64,000 nt of DNA from Hyposmocoma kahamanoa (GCF_003589595.1 NW_020653851.1:23838326-23902325); one strand, 5' to 3'. Shown: positions 1-11,466, numbered from the stretch's first letter. Made by a program: numbers and translations. The notes: generated by a model not told the origin, from the letters alone.

Positions 1-1345
1 AATGACATATGAATAACATTTCATTTCGAATAAACTTCATCTCGACTGATGTCAGAATAGAGGTCGAATTAAATTGTTTTGTTTTTCAGAGATACTCGAA
101 ATTTGAATGTAATAATAAGACCGAATTTGATGATATTAGGCAATAATAACATTTTCACAAATAGGAAATTTGTTCTAACAAAACAGTTTATCTTCATGCT
201 CATCATAATTTACGGTTTTTGAACCCATCATACAGGGTTTATGATAAATATGTGTATAGATAAAACTTATTTATTTACACGATTCCTGGGTCCAGGGTCC
301 AAATGCGACCTATGAATTTCAAAGGTTACCAACTTTCAAAAAAATAAAAATAAACCATGGATTGTTTGAGTATATTCCAAACCGAAAGAAACAATATTAT
401 AATTTTATTTTAATTTATTAAGTGTTTGTTAATTTTAAATGCATTTATAATTGTGTGATTGATTCCATTTAGTGTATAATAAGGTTAAATAATGAAATAA
501 AAAGGAATGTTGTTTTAATTATTGCTTTTTATTTAATAATTCGAAAACAGACAACAAATAATTTACGTAGTTTAAACGAAATACATAGTGTATGGAACAT
601 CGAACTATGACCTGTCGCTGCAAATATCAGTATGTAGTACTACATAATACCTGCTCGTATAGACCTAAACCTACCTCTTTACTAAATATAGCGCTATAAA
701 TCTGCCGTCCGCTAACGCGGCAAAGTGTCAAAATATTTTTTTGAGGTATCATAAAAAACATAATTTGGATTATGGTATTTTATTTTAGAATATTGACATT
801 GTTTAGTGATATTTCAGCTACGCATCGTTAGGGTAAAATAATTTTGTGCTCTATTTTTTTCTATCTATAACGGATATTTCACCATTTGTCACTTTTGTTT
901 TAGTGGACGGCAGAAGTTATGATGCGACAGAAAAAGATACTCCATCGCAACCAAAGAATTCCGTAGATTGCTCTTTAATTGCTTGTCTTTTTATTTTTGT
1001 AACGCTCTCATTAAACCGACAATATTGTAATGGAGTACAGCGGTATCTCCGTCCATTCGTTTCCACGTACGGTATTTTTAGCACGAAGATATCACTGAAT
1101 ATTGACAGTGTTGGATAAGAGGGCGTAGAATACTGCTGATAATAAATAAAAAAAATCATCTTCAATTTAATCCTTTTTAATAACCTCTAATTTGATAATT
1201 AGTCTATATGATTGTACACCTATTAATTTCTCTGATTGACCTCATCAGTGAATATCACGGTATACAAAAATTTGATGAATATTTAAATTCAATTATCTTT
1301 TATGTGAAATTACTCCACTAGTTTGTTAAGATTCCTTTATATTAA
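1..1345. other. AT-rich intergenic stretch, no gene recognised
   Basis: No supported coding exon or RNA gene. Overlapping frames of 80-90 codons are open on both strands around 846-1165, but neither protein resembles a family I know and there is no codon or splice support. Probably intergenic or decayed repeat. Confidence 0.4.
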
Positions 1346-1346
1346 T

Positions 1347-1530
1347 AATAACCAGTTCGAACCGACGTCTTCTAGCAAATGTGCCAGACGCTATGCCAAC
1401 TAAGCCACGGAATGAACCAGCGGAACTCGCGAAATTTTCTGTGCTTTTTGTATTTTTGTATATCAATTTCTACATTGACCCGGCCGGGGATCGATCCCGA
1501 GACCTCAGAGATGGCGATACTATAATGCGA
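1347..1530 (-). repeat. tRNA-headed SINE fragment (family E)
   Basis: Read on the minus strand, the segment near 1347-1415 has an A-box-like TGGCTTAGTTGG followed by a B-box-like GGTTCGAAC. The block at 1478-1530 (CCGGCCGGGGATCGATCCC, then a 'gagacctcagagatggcga' match) recurs at 39300-39345. It is a degenerate SINE and not a functional tRNA, because the cloverleaf arms do not pair cleanly. Confidence 0.45.
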
Positions 1531-1931
1531 TATGATATTTATAAGGTACGATAGCGTCTTTAGAGTTTTCTAATTGTAAGTATAAATATAAACACTTTTT
1601 GATTTTTGCCTTTTTATATTCGGAAAAAAAGAGGAGATATTTATTATAAATATAATATTTTCTGTGTATTATGGCTAGTTTAGGACGCGGCAGCCGCGCA
1701 TCTGTAGCGCTTCAGTAATTTTTAGTTCACTGCAAAAGTGTTGCGCACGTGTCACGACATACAGTAGCGGCGCCACTGTAGCCCTTGTATAAGCGTCTTA
1801 CTTTTTGCCCGTATTAAGTGGCGAAGTAATTAAGTTTTAATAAAATTTTAACTAACATTAAGTAGTCTACACGTGTTTTAGTGAAGCTATAAGTGCATTG
1901 ACATTTTGCAAACAAAACGTTCGTTCGCCAA

Positions 1932-2042
1932 ATGCTTCGCGTGAGGGCTACTTCGTCAAAAATAGGTTTGATCACGATATTGTCTGTGGGTTTGATTCTA
2001 ATCTACATATCTACTTATCCATCGATGATAACAACTGTTTAG
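1932..2042 (+). CDS. possible 36-codon membrane micropeptide or first exon
   Basis: ATG in a fair context (gccaaATG) opens a 36-residue frame. A basic head (MLRVRATSSK) is followed by about 18 hydrophobic residues (IGLITILSVGLILIYIS) and a stop at 2040. The shape is that of a type II signal anchor, as in Golgi enzymes. No good splice donor lies between the hydrophobic stretch and the stop, and no downstream plus-strand exon continues it. A locally GC-richer stretch (1680-1790) upstream could be a promoter. This may be a micropeptide gene, the first exon of a gene using a weak donor, or chance. Confidence 0.25.
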   Translation: MLRVRATSSKIGLITILSVGLILIYISTYPSMITTV

Positions 2043-3975
2043 TGATTGTTTACACGCATAAATTCAATTAGAAAAACATACTAATATATCTCTGATTATT
2101 GTACAATTAATTATAATGTGTTAAACAGTGTGGCGCAATGCGTATGTCAAATTCTTACAATATGTAGCGAAAGAGGTACAGAACAACTTATTACATTAGT
2201 TTATCTTCGATAACATCTGCCAAATCGTTTGTAGCAATTAGAAATAGATCTCTGCTTGTGGTCCCATAGCCTCGCGTTTTCCTTGCTGTAATAAAGTATT
2301 ATTTTCTTAAATAAGTATTATTTCTTTAATGTCAAGAATTGTTTCTGTCAAATCTCATAGTTCCTTATAGAACCAATTCGTTATTGTAGTTGCAACCACT
2401 GAGTAATTGGTGTAATAATTGAGAACCTCCTTTTCTCGGACCATGGCCTAGATCCTCTTTAGAAAAAAACTCTGCTTAGCGGTGGAATGTAGGTAAGAAA
2501 TGATGTTAATGATAATCAGATATTTTTCTCACTTGACAAAGTAGAGCTCGAAGGCAGATATGAAGTTCCTATTGGCTCTGGCGTGCAGCTTACACAGCTG
2601 GAGTTTTTCGCAGTCTTCTTCGTAACTGCAAGTTCAATTCAGTAGTTAATGTCTGAAATTAAACCCGGCAAACAATAATTCGTTGCACCCGAACAGTCGA
2701 GATAAGACTTGTTATATCACATTGTTTTTTTCGAGTCTTACATGGGGAAAAAATAGCGAACTTAGAGTGAGTTCCCACGACCCGTGATGTCAAACGCCGA
2801 CTGAGTCCGGACGGCCTCGGGCCGATGCGCATGGCGACGCGCATTCGAATAAGTATGTATAGAGTATCATATCAATCCATTTATACGTATAAATCGATTG
2901 ATGATTACAAAGAAATAAACGGTATATTGAATGTAATAAAACTAATAAAATGTACCTTCTTTTAGTCCGTATTTTTGTAAGTCCAGGGCTGGGGAAACTG
3001 CCAAAGGTCTGTGATAAATCTATGAATCTCTTGTGTAGTCTGTGTGCATCGACGTCTGTAGCTGGAGCTAGAAATGTTAAAAGTTGTAGTCTGTAGTAAT
3101 TGGTCGTATAATCATTGTTGTTTATTATTCCTACAATATGATGTGTCTGCGTCGAGTCCAGCGGTTAGCACTAAGGGCGTTTGATATTGAAGTCCTGGGG
3201 ATCGATTAGTTATGGAAAAAAGTCAAAAAATATCCTAAACTAAAATTGAAAACTTTACAACAAATTAGCATAAAATAATTTAAAAACTTCCAGCGCTTCG
3301 AAATACACTTATCAAAAGTGTTTAGGGATCATGCTCGTTTTTGGTATTTTTTTTATAATATCAAATTACTGAAAATCAGGTTTTTTTAATAATTTTTTTA
3401 ACACCATTTCTTTTTGGCCAATTTTATTATCAAATTCAAATTATAAAATTAGCCCGAAAAAATCCATCGGTTTTAAAAAAAAGTAATTTAAAAAAAAAAA
3501 CCTGATTTTCGATCGACGCCTAGACACTTGTGTACGTCCGGTAGAAACCGCGGGATCGAGATTTTGGCGCTTCGATTCCACAAGAGATTCGTCACGAATT
3601 AATCATTTTTAAAGCCGTTTCTCCTGAATTTATGGTCTTCTAGACTTACCAAAAGCATTTTCATTCTCGAAAGGTTTGCACATCACACCACAAATCATAA
3701 TAAACAGAAATACAACAACTTTCGCCATTTTCTCAACACTGTTTTCCTGTGAGTACATCAGTGTGTGCGGTCATTCTATAAGAATAAACCGACTTTTCTG
3801 CGAGGTTTTATACAATATTCTGTCGCTTTGTACTGACGTGTGTGCGATTCTAATGAGGAAACAAATATGATATTGAAATTAGTCTTTGTTAAACATTATT
3901 GGTTAGGCAAACGTAACAACCAGAGTTGGTTGGAAAATGGAAATCAGAAATAACTTTGGAGATCCTCAGTTGCAA
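2043..3975. other. intergenic, decayed repeat pieces
   Basis: No exon recognised. The segment 2430-2510 resembles the tail of lepidopteran SINEs. An imperfect inverted repeat of A/T-rich 'cctgattttc' arms lies at about 3368-3390 and 3500-3512. Otherwise nothing supported. Confidence 0.35.
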
Positions 3976-3979
3976 GTTT

Positions 3980-4135
3980 AGAAGCAGTAGAGCTCCTTGT
4001 GAAAGAGTACGTCCAGAGAAGTACTGCCTGAATATGAAACTATGAGTGGCACTACAGCTGCTATGAACAGGCGGCGTGTCGCTTACCACCAGGCGCACCA
4101 CTTGTTCGTCGTGTCACTTGATTCATAAATTAAAA
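3980..4135 (-). repeat. dispersed repeat family B, truncated copy
   Basis: Minus-strand copy of the commonest repeat in this window. One end reads GTAGAGCTCCTTGTGAAAGA and the other contains the 'caggcgcac...ttgttcgtc' block near the conserved GTGACGGGACGAAC end. About 14 copies occur here. The family has no coding capacity, and an A/T run usually borders one end. Confidence 0.75.
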
Positions 4136-4871
4136 AGGTGGTAAAAACGTTGGTTGATCGTCATTGCAGTCAAGGCCGCTTATCTAAGGCTGTGAAACTT
4201 CGTCCTGCATGTTCACAAATGTACGTGACTTAGAAATTGAAGTTGTAGGTACGTGTTTGATATAGAGATTTTTATCTGTTGAGAAGCGACCCTTCTCCCA
4301 ATGGGCTATTATACAGCTTTTATGGTGTTTATAAGTATAATGCCGAGTCTTTCCAATAATACAGTATAATGTACCAGATAACCACACAACCACTCGAATT
4401 ATAGGCCTATCGCTTAACTGAGTCGGTTCCTGAGGTAGATACTCAGTGCGGGAGGAGTGACAGTTTATACTGAGGTACCTCTTTCCAACAAAAAATATAA
4501 TCTTTAAAATCGGTTAAATACAAAAATACAATCGAATTGAGAAGCTCATCCTTTTTTGAAGTCGGTTAAAAATACGATTGGGGAATCGAAATTGCTACGT
4601 CAGAATCGTAGCAAGTGTAATTCCGTAGTCTGTGGTAATTCTTATCTAATATACGGAACCTTTCGTCAGAGTAGCTGCACTATGTTTAAAATAAAACTTA
4701 AAGTATAAAAACTAGCACAGTGCAAAATACTGGAATCACGATAATCGTTACGTTGACTCGAAGTTTTTAGCATTATCTTTGCAGTTAAGCACATGACTAA
4801 AGGCGACTTCAAATTAGACGCTGAAGGAAGCGCTAGTCTTTGCCTTAGTTAATGCGATGGGTTTGCACTAA

Positions 4872-5046
4872 GGGTCGTATTCTAAAACTCTACTCAATGC
4901 TCAAGTCAGGACTTGAGTATGATTCAAAGCACTAGAAATCATACTCAAGTCCTTGCCATTAGGGTCGTATTTCCAGTGCTTGAAATAATACTCAAGTCTG
5001 TTCAAATCCGGACTTGAGCATTGAGTACATTTCTGGAATACGACCC
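4872..5046. mobile_element. palindromic MITE, GGGTCGTATTC family
   Basis: Ends are exact inverted copies beginning GGGTCGTATTC, and inner arms repeat 'ctcaatgctcaagtc' and its complement. TAA flanks both ends (4869-4871 and 5047-5049), the 3-bp TWA duplication expected of PIF/Harbinger-type elements. Four more copies lie at 19215, 19393, 32218 and 61038. No transposase is encoded. Confidence 0.85.
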
Positions 5047-5189
5047 TAAGAATCATTCATTATGATTATTTTCTCGTCTTGTTGAAACGGAGGAATGCTG
5101 CCTTTATTTTGTCAGAATAATAAAAAATTGTAAGTATTTAAAAAAAGGAAAATACTGAAAAATTCCAAAAAACAAATTATTTTTTTTTT

Positions 5190-5425
5190 ACGACACCAAG
5201 TGACGGGACGAATAAGGTGCGCCTGGTGGTAAGCGACACACCTGTCCATAAAAGTTGTAGCTCCGCTCAGATTTTCATGTGCCTGTAATTTCACCAGCAC
5301 CCTTGCCCTTCAAAGCCGGAACGCAGTAATGCTCACATTACTTACTGCTTGACGGCAGATATAGGTAAGGTAGCAGTACTTCTCTGGACGAACTCACAAG
5401 GAGCTCTACTGCTACTAAATTACGA
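5190..5425 (+). repeat. dispersed repeat family B copy
   Basis: Reads from 'gtgacgggacgaataagg' through 'gcctgtaatttcaccag' to 'cacaaggagctctactgcta', the family order. It is missing some internal sequence compared with the copy at 34920. Confidence 0.75.
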
Positions 5426-5451
5426 CGAAATGAGGCTAACTGTAATACGAA

Positions 5452-5993
5452 TGTCAAACTTAATTTCGACAAACATTATTTCGACTCGACAGTACTTCGA
5501 CTACACGTTAATTCGAAGGAACACTACTTCGACAAATACATGTTCGACAGGTCACTAGTCCGACAGATCACTGCTTCGACAACATAAACATTCGATAGGT
5601 CACTATACCGAAAGAAAACTACTTCGACAATACAAATGTATTCGACAAGTCACTTCTTCTTGGCGTGTCCACTCTGACGTTTATATTAATTTGTGAGGAC
5701 CAGTACTTAACGACAGGTCACCATTCCGACAGAACATGAAATCGACAAATAACCGCTTAACTATTTATAAATGATTTCTCAGACATATTTATGTATATGA
5801 GGTATTCGGCTCAAGAATAAAGTGGTCTCTAAGTAGTCTCTCAGTACAGCAAATATTTCTATTAAATATTTCATGTTCTGTCGGAATAGTGACCTGTCGA
5901 ATACTAGTGCTGTCGAAGTAGTTTTCTGTCGGACTTGTGACCTGTCGAACATGTGTTTTGTCGAAGTAGTGTTCCGTCGAATTAAGTATGACA
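5452..5993. mobile_element. foldback element with TTCGACAG-unit arms
   Basis: The outer ends are inverted: TGTCAAACTTAATTTCGAC at the left and the complement of a near-identical sequence at the right. Each arm (about 5452-5650 and 5870-5993) is a string of irregularly spaced TTCGAC / CCGACAG / GGTCACT units, and arm order is mirrored. A further short unit lies near 5712-5745. The centre is plain AT-rich DNA without an ORF. Foldback or long-TIR DNA transposons have this architecture; I do not recognise the family. Confidence 0.6.
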
Positions 5994-6354
5994 ACTCCTA
6001 TAATGCTAACTAAGCTGCGTTGAAGTTAGTTACTGAAAAGTAAACAACTTACAAAATTAAATATATTTAGCAAACAACAACAGTACCTATTTTTTAATTA
6101 CGACACTTCTTTTAATTTTTATGTTGTTACTCATTACGATATTTCCGTTTGATGAAATAAGTTAAAGCACCAAAGTTTTTTGAAATGTATTAGATCGCTT
6201 TTAAATTTGTAATAGGTGGATGATGATAAAAATTATTAACAAAAGATTTCGGTAAAGTATATGTGAAGTTGTTGAAAATACGAATTAATTCGGTGTTTCC
6301 ATTGACTTACAATTATATGGACGTCGGGGCCGCGCTAAAAAGTGTCCGAAGTTA

Positions 6355-6791
6355 TAGGGCGTTAAAATCGTATACAGCGCGTCATTCACGCTTTAGTCTT
6401 CGTTTGTTCGACTGACAGCGAAGCAAGCAAAATTAGACAGTACTGCGATGACATTACAATTTAAATTCAACGTTTTAGCTTTTTCATATTCCTTTACATG
6501 TCACTACGTTTAAATAGGTTGACTTGGGACATTTTTTTCGTGGTTTTTGTATTAGACCCGTCGTCCATTTATTTGTAAGTCAATGGGTGTTTCCGTATTT
6601 TTATTTGCTCAAAAACAAAAACGCAGTAATGATCTGATTTTCATTAATCGTGGCTATGTACAAATCAGACAATGACTGTGTATGAAACGCCACTGATGTG
6701 CGACAGTGACACAACTACTGCGCTCTAGGAATTGTATGAAAATTTGTAGTGCAGCGTTTCTAACAATCGCCTTATTTGAACGCGCCCTAAA
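6355..6791. mobile_element. possible MITE with TAGGGCG ends
   Basis: Left end TAGGGCGTTAAAA and right end (complemented) TTAGGGCGCGTTCAAA are similar. The interior is non-coding. The ends are short and degenerate, so this call is weak. Confidence 0.3.
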
Positions 6792-7038
6792 TCTGACTTG
6801 TTAGTTTTTTTCCATTATTTACTTGTCCAGTTATTTTAAGATTCGTTTGCGTAACCATGACTGTCGCTTATGTCCTTACTTTAAGGTTTTTTGCAATAAG
6901 AAAGGCCAGATCAAAAGTACACAGAACAGTACGAACAAACTAACCGATGAGAAGTGAAACTACTTTAAATGTAACGATACTAACGTACCTGCTATAAAAT
7001 AGAAGTTAGAGGTAAAAATATTGAAAATTAGTAGGTAC

Positions 7039-7155
7039 GGCCAAGAGCACGTCGAGCTTGACACTTTGCACGTACATACTTTGGACCGTGCTTATCGTAA
7101 GCGGCATAGAGTTGGATTTAAATCTTAAGTGTCAAGCTTGACGTGCTCTTGACCC
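7039..7155. mobile_element. short MITE, GGCCAAGAGCACGTC family
   Basis: About 27-bp inverted arms: CAAGAGCACGTCGAGCTTGA at 7042 and the complement near 7130-7153. A partial relative at 33043-33105 shares both the arm and the inner 'acgcttacgataag' segment in the opposite orientation. Confidence 0.7.
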
Positions 7156-7547
7156 GCAAAGGTCGTTTTAAACAAAGTTTTAGTGTATTATAAACACTTT
7201 CATGATTAGGAAATTAAACTATTTTTAGTTTAACAAAGGAAACCATTTTAAGTTTCATTTCCTATGTGTAACAATCGCGAAAATCTGAGAACTCGATACT
7301 TAAATAATTATTAACGCCAATCACGCTGCCTCGCCCATGTCGAAAAGCTATCTGCCGCCGACGACGGTTATTATATTTATTTACTTTGTTAATATAAGGT
7401 AGTTCCCAATTTTAACAATTTTTCAAACTAATTGACACTCCCGTTATTTTGTATTTATCTAAATTGTCCAGATTGCGTCTTTACGTATAGTTACGTAGTA
7501 ATAAATGGAGTTCGTAGTAGCTATGTTTTTTATGATAAGTACTGGGT

Positions 7548-7668
7548 GGGCCTGGTGGTAAGAGACGTGTCTATTAATAGCAGTTGCAGTGTTACGCAGA
7601 CCTTTGGCGGCAGAAATAGGTAAGGTAGGCAAACTCTTTCACAAGGAGCTCTACTGCTACATATGAAT
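7548..7668 (+). repeat. dispersed repeat family B, internally deleted copy
   Basis: Contains 'gtgggcctggtggtaagaga' near the start and 'cacaaggagctctactgcta' at the end, with most of the middle missing. Confidence 0.65.
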
Positions 7669-7669
7669 T

Positions 7670-8490
7670 GTTAATATAATAGTAGGTGTCCATTTATATT
7701 TTATTCTCCAGGAGGATCCATTTACGTCTGCAATTGACGTAATGTATGTATATAGCTCTAATTTGGGTCTAATTCCTTGGTATTAGTTTATCGTCACGAA
7801 CTCGAATCATGATAATCTAGAAGTTATAAAATAGCGAGCTGTGGCGTAACAGTTTTTGACTATTTAATTTTTTGCCAGTTCTATCAGTGGGTTCCACAGA
7901 CCACATGTGGTGGGTTAACCTATTAAGGTTTTGATTATTGATTTCTTATTTGATATTATGAATACAAAATTTACGTGTGCATTGAATATGGACTGGACTA
8001 AAATAAATTTAGTATAAATAACAATACAAGTTCAAGATTTTTGTGTTTACCTATGTAATTTACGAAAAAAGTTCAATGAACATTCCCGACTGTTCTGGAA
8101 GACAATTTTTCTACTTGACTATAGATGTCGCTTTACAGCACCATCTAGTGTTAAGTAGTAGTACTTGCACGTTAATTTGAGTTGTAGTTCTAAACATATT
8201 AACAGGCGGCAGTTTTGCGCTATTTAAAGTTATGTTTTTTAAATGTAATTTTGTTTGTAATGTTTTGTCATTATTCATATATTTGATTTTTACATTTTAT
8301 GAAGATACAAAATTATTAATTAAAAGATTCACTAATATGTGATATCAAACATGTTTGTAAACTGTTTTAATGAACCGGTTAGTACTTTTTACAATGGCTA
8401 ATAGATGGTGCTGTTCAATTCGTAGTTAGACATCTGGCTAACGAGTACTGCAAATCGTTACTAGATGGCTAAAGATATTTATACACGTCC
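7670..8490. other. intergenic upstream of the heat-shock gene
   Basis: AT-rich, no exon seen on either strand. The last stretch leads directly into the heat-shock promoter. Confidence 0.4.
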
Positions 8491-8497
8491 CTAGACT

Positions 8498-8522
8498 TTT
8501 CGGGATAATTCGTGCAGCTTCT
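8498..8522 (+). promoter_or_regulatory. heat-shock element array
   Basis: Three TTC triplets start at 8499, 8509 and 8519, exactly 10 bp apart. The positions between them (8504 GAT, 8514 GCA) match two of three bases of the inverted GAA unit. This is a five-unit HSE with three perfect units, the binding pattern of trimeric heat-shock factor, 30 bp upstream of a TATA box. Confidence 0.8.
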
Positions 8523-8550
8523 CGCAAACAGATAGCGCTCCAAACGAGAG

Positions 8551-8558
8551 TATATAAA
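8551..8558 (+). promoter_or_regulatory. TATA box of the small heat-shock gene
   Basis: TATATAAA lies about 130 bp upstream of the start codon, with transcription expected to begin near 8580. Its distance from the HSE array is typical of inducible hsp promoters. Confidence 0.75.
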
Positions 8559-8680
8559 GTCCGTCGCGCGCAAATGATGCAACAGTTTGAAATTGTCAAG
8601 CGAAGAAGTGAAAGAAGCGTGAACGTGAAGCGTTTTTATTGCGATTTCGAGTGGGAAAAAAAGGTGATAAATCTGCAAAA

Positions 8681-9160
8681 ATGTCTTTAATGCCGTATTG
8701 GTTCCGTCACTTGAGGAATTTGGCGTACAGAGATCCTTTCGCTATACTAGAAAGAGACCCCTTCTTCCGCGATCCTGCGAAGTTTGTACGAAACGCTCTG
8801 GAGCCATGGGATCGCGATCATCATGGAATTGAAGGAGTGTACTCGAATTCCGAGGTGAAAGCCGACGGAAAGAAGGTAGAGGTGCATTTAGATGTTCGGA
8901 ATTTCTCGCCAGAGCAGATTCAAGTGAAAACTGTTGGTAACGAGATTATGGTTGAAGCAAAGAAAGAGATTAAGAAGGAGGATGGTTGGACGAGAAGTCA
9001 TTTCGAGCGAAGGTTTTTGTTGCCTGAAGGGTTCCCGCCAGAACGTGTCGAGTGCCATCTTGATAAAGGGAAATTAAAACTGATCGCATTCAGGTCCGAG
9101 CCGGTGGAAGAAAGATCTATTCCCATTCAGGACAAATCTTCAAACAGCGAGAAATCGTAA
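8681..9160 (+). CDS. small heat-shock protein (alpha-crystallin/Hsp20 family)
   Basis: A 159-residue ATP-independent cytosolic chaperone that would bind unfolding proteins and form oligomers. A hydrophobic N-terminal arm (MSLMPYWFRH..., residues 1-50) precedes the alpha-crystallin domain (about 55-140), with DVRNFSPEQIQVKT and, near residues 107-134, HFERRFLLPEGFPPERVECH followed by GKLKL. The C-terminal tail carries the I-x-I oligomerisation motif (IPI, residues 147-149). The ATG at 8681 (gcaaaaATGTCT) is preferred because it yields the family N-terminus; the frame is open further upstream but without an ATG. The gene is intronless, as is usual for inducible sHSPs, and follows an HSE array and TATA box. 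The family is certain; which paralogue it is cannot be said. Confidence 0.95.
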   Translation: MSLMPYWFRHLRNLAYRDPFAILERDPFFRDPAKFVRNALEPWDRDHHGIEGVYSNSEVKADGKKVEVHLDVRNFSPEQIQVKTVGNEIMVEAKKEIKKEDGWTRSHFERRFLLPEGFPPERVECHLDKGKLKLIAFRSEPVEERSIPIQDKSSNSEKS

Positions 9161-9258
9161 ACTTATATAGGGTAAAAAATAAGTGATTGTTTTTAGTTGC
9201 AAAACAGACTGATAGATTAGGCTTTTTCGCATTTGCAGTTATGTTATGTACTTTATTA

Positions 9259-9264
9259 AATAAA
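9259..9264 (+). terminator. polyadenylation signal of the sHSP gene
   Basis: AATAAA about 100 bp downstream of the sHSP stop codon, followed by an A-run and then GT/T-rich sequence. Confidence 0.7.
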
Positions 9265-9838
9265 AAAAATTATAACGTGATCTGAAACGGAGTTTTTATT
9301 TTTCTTTCACATTAAATAGGTGAATAGATTATGTAACCTATATACTAAAAGACGTCAAAAAATTTGATCATTTCAAATAATTTTTGTCTTTAAAATATAT
9401 CCTTAAAGCAGTAAGCGTGGCTTATTACAGCGTGACATGGTCGAGTTTTTGAAATCTGACTAGCCAGATAAAAATTCGCTATTTAGTCGGTTCTAGTTAC
9501 AAAAATAACTGGATTTAGTCGGTCCGCCGTTCTAGTTATAAGTGTAAATACTTAGTAAAATAATAATTGAAAACGTGGGGTAATTTCTGATTCGTGACAC
9601 TAGGTTGCACGAATACGTGGAAACCACAAATTTCTCTCATCGAAGAATATAACAGCGTTCCCTATATTCCCAGCATGACCAACCTGAGTTTTGAAATTTA
9701 ACTAGTGGGGTAGTGAAAAGTCGCCATAGCCTTCAGTTGCAGCAGGAAACTAGATTTTTGTTGGTGCCTGCCCGCGCCCGTTCATCCGTGGTTTATAAAC
9801 ATAACATTTAGAAACTTTATTTATCAGGGTGTCGGGCG
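9265..9838. other. intergenic, nothing recognised
   Basis: No exon, RNA gene or clear repeat seen. Confidence 0.4.
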
Positions 9839-9960
9839 TAATGTGGCAATGCCCCTCAGGTCTTTGTGATTTAAAAGCTCTGAGTGGCACAGCAACTGTT
9901 TATACCAACAGGCGCACAATTTGTTCATTTAGTATTACAAAAAAAAAATCCAGTAACCTT
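9839..9960 (-). repeat. dispersed repeat family B, partial copy
   Basis: Contains 'caatgcccctcaggtctttg' and 'aacaggcgcacaatttgttc', ending in an A-run at 9944-9951, which is the family order on the minus strand. Confidence 0.65.
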
Positions 9961-10367
9961 CACGGAATTTAGCAATAAATTACCTACAATTAATTATTAT
10001 ATAGGTTATTCTTTCGAAAATATAGAATTAAGATAATGTTCCATCGCCTAAATTGACCATGTTTACAAAAGCACTCAGAATTTTATGTGCTAAACAAAGA
10101 AAACACTGATGACAGTAACTTTGGTATTATTGTTGGTATTGTTGTATAGTACAAGATAATATACTATTTTGTTGGTGTATTGGTAAGATTAGATTGATTG
10201 GACGCAGAGATGGGCAAACGTTCGGGTTTTTAACTCGGCGCTTTGACGCATTGAGATTGAGTCACCAAATGCACAACAAATAATCAATTTACTTAATTTT
10301 GTAAGGCAAAGAAAAATGTTTTTTTGTTCAGACTGATTACAGATTAATGTTGAATCTAATTAATATA

Positions 10368-10592
10368 ACTGCCTCCGTGGCCGAACGGTTACCATGCCGG
10401 ACTGCCATGCAGAGGTCCCAGGTTCGATTCCCGGGTCGGGAGAAATATTTGTATGGCCTACATTTATTTATCTCGTGAGTTTGGGTGTAATTTGTGGTTG
10501 TCTACGTCTGTGTCCATGGCACCCGCGACATAGGGTATCCCTAGTGCGGGGCTATGTTGAGTGTGTACGTTATTATTATTACTATTATTAAA
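10368..10592 (+). repeat. tRNA-headed SINE (family A), full-length copy
   Basis: The A-box region GTGGCCGAACGGTTACC and the B-box GGTTCGATTCCCGG are those of a tRNA-like pol III promoter. A body follows (gagtttgggtgtaatttgtg ... ggcacccgcgaca ... gcggggctatgttgag), ending in an ATT/TTA trinucleotide tail. Seven other copies lie in the window. Confidence 0.85.
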
Positions 10593-11340
10593 ATAAATAA
10601 ACGATTTAAGGTCATCTAATTTTATAATTAGTTTTACTTTTTACATTCTGTTTACATTCACAGCAAACATAATAGATTATTACATTTTGAGTTTCTTAAT
10701 TCTTTATTATATTTTTAAGCGATGTATTTCTAATAAATAATGAAAATTCGAGATGTGGGGAATTTGTAGGGAACATGAACTTTGGTCTCCCCAAATTTGA
10801 GGATTTTAACCGTGATTTTTGGAGATCTTGAACAATTGGCATTGGCAACGCTGATTGTATCCAATGATGTGACTTAATTATCCAAGGTTCACCACCTCCA
10901 CTAGATCTTTTAATATTCTTTACTTTATCCATTTTGCATGAACTCTTACAACGTCCAATAGAGTAAAAACCCTTTGTAGTATTTTTTTAAATAAAATCTA
11001 ATGAAGACACGCTATAACGTGTTTGTCAATAAGTACAAACACTACAGAATGTCTATAAATTAAATATATCTAGAATAAACTTAAGAACACTAGTTTTTAG
11101 AGTATTTATAGGCTTTACTGGAAGTGTATAGAACAATTTTACTAAAAATAATCAGTTGTTCTACAGATGAACTTAAAACAAGGACTATAAGAGTAAATCT
11201 TAAGAGAGATTACACTTAATTAAGTTGTTTGGTATTAAGAAGGCGTTAAAATTTTGACTTCAGTGAAATAAGTCTATAAGAACAATTTCTTTTTTCGAAA
11301 ACCATTTATAGGGAACTATTATCTAAATCAATGCCATATT
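10593..11340. other. intergenic with one unrecognised 78-codon minus-strand frame
   Basis: A frame at 10932-10696 (minus) starts in a fair context (gcaaaATGGATAAAG) and encodes a basic 78-residue protein with a central SSGGGEPWIIKSHHW. No family or splice support is recognised, so it is left as unassigned. Confidence 0.3.
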
Positions 11341-11349
11341 ATAGTACAT

Positions 11350-11466
11350 TATGATACAAGTGTGCTAAGTTGGTCATTACACACGAGGCGTTATTACTCG
11401 CGCGAGCCGCAGGCGAGCGCGATAAGAAAGCCGAGAGTGTAATGATCAAAGCACACGTGTTTCATA
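11350..11466. repeat. long imperfect palindrome beside the Crypton gene
   Basis: The left arm around 11356-11382 (AAGTGTGCTAAGTTGGTCAT...) pairs with the right arm around 11437-11460. The inner part is GC-rich with CTCGCGCGAG and GGCGAGCGCG. The arms differ by a few bases and enclose a loop near 11400-11420. It lies just outside the inverted repeat that brackets the recombinase gene. Confidence 0.6.

Noticed and set aside
1347..1415. tRNA gene candidate
   Set aside because: A-box and B-box are present, but the arms do not fold cleanly and related sequences recur as SINE parts.
10368..10440. tRNA gene candidate
   Set aside because: It is the head of a SINE copied at least eight times in this window, always with the same body.
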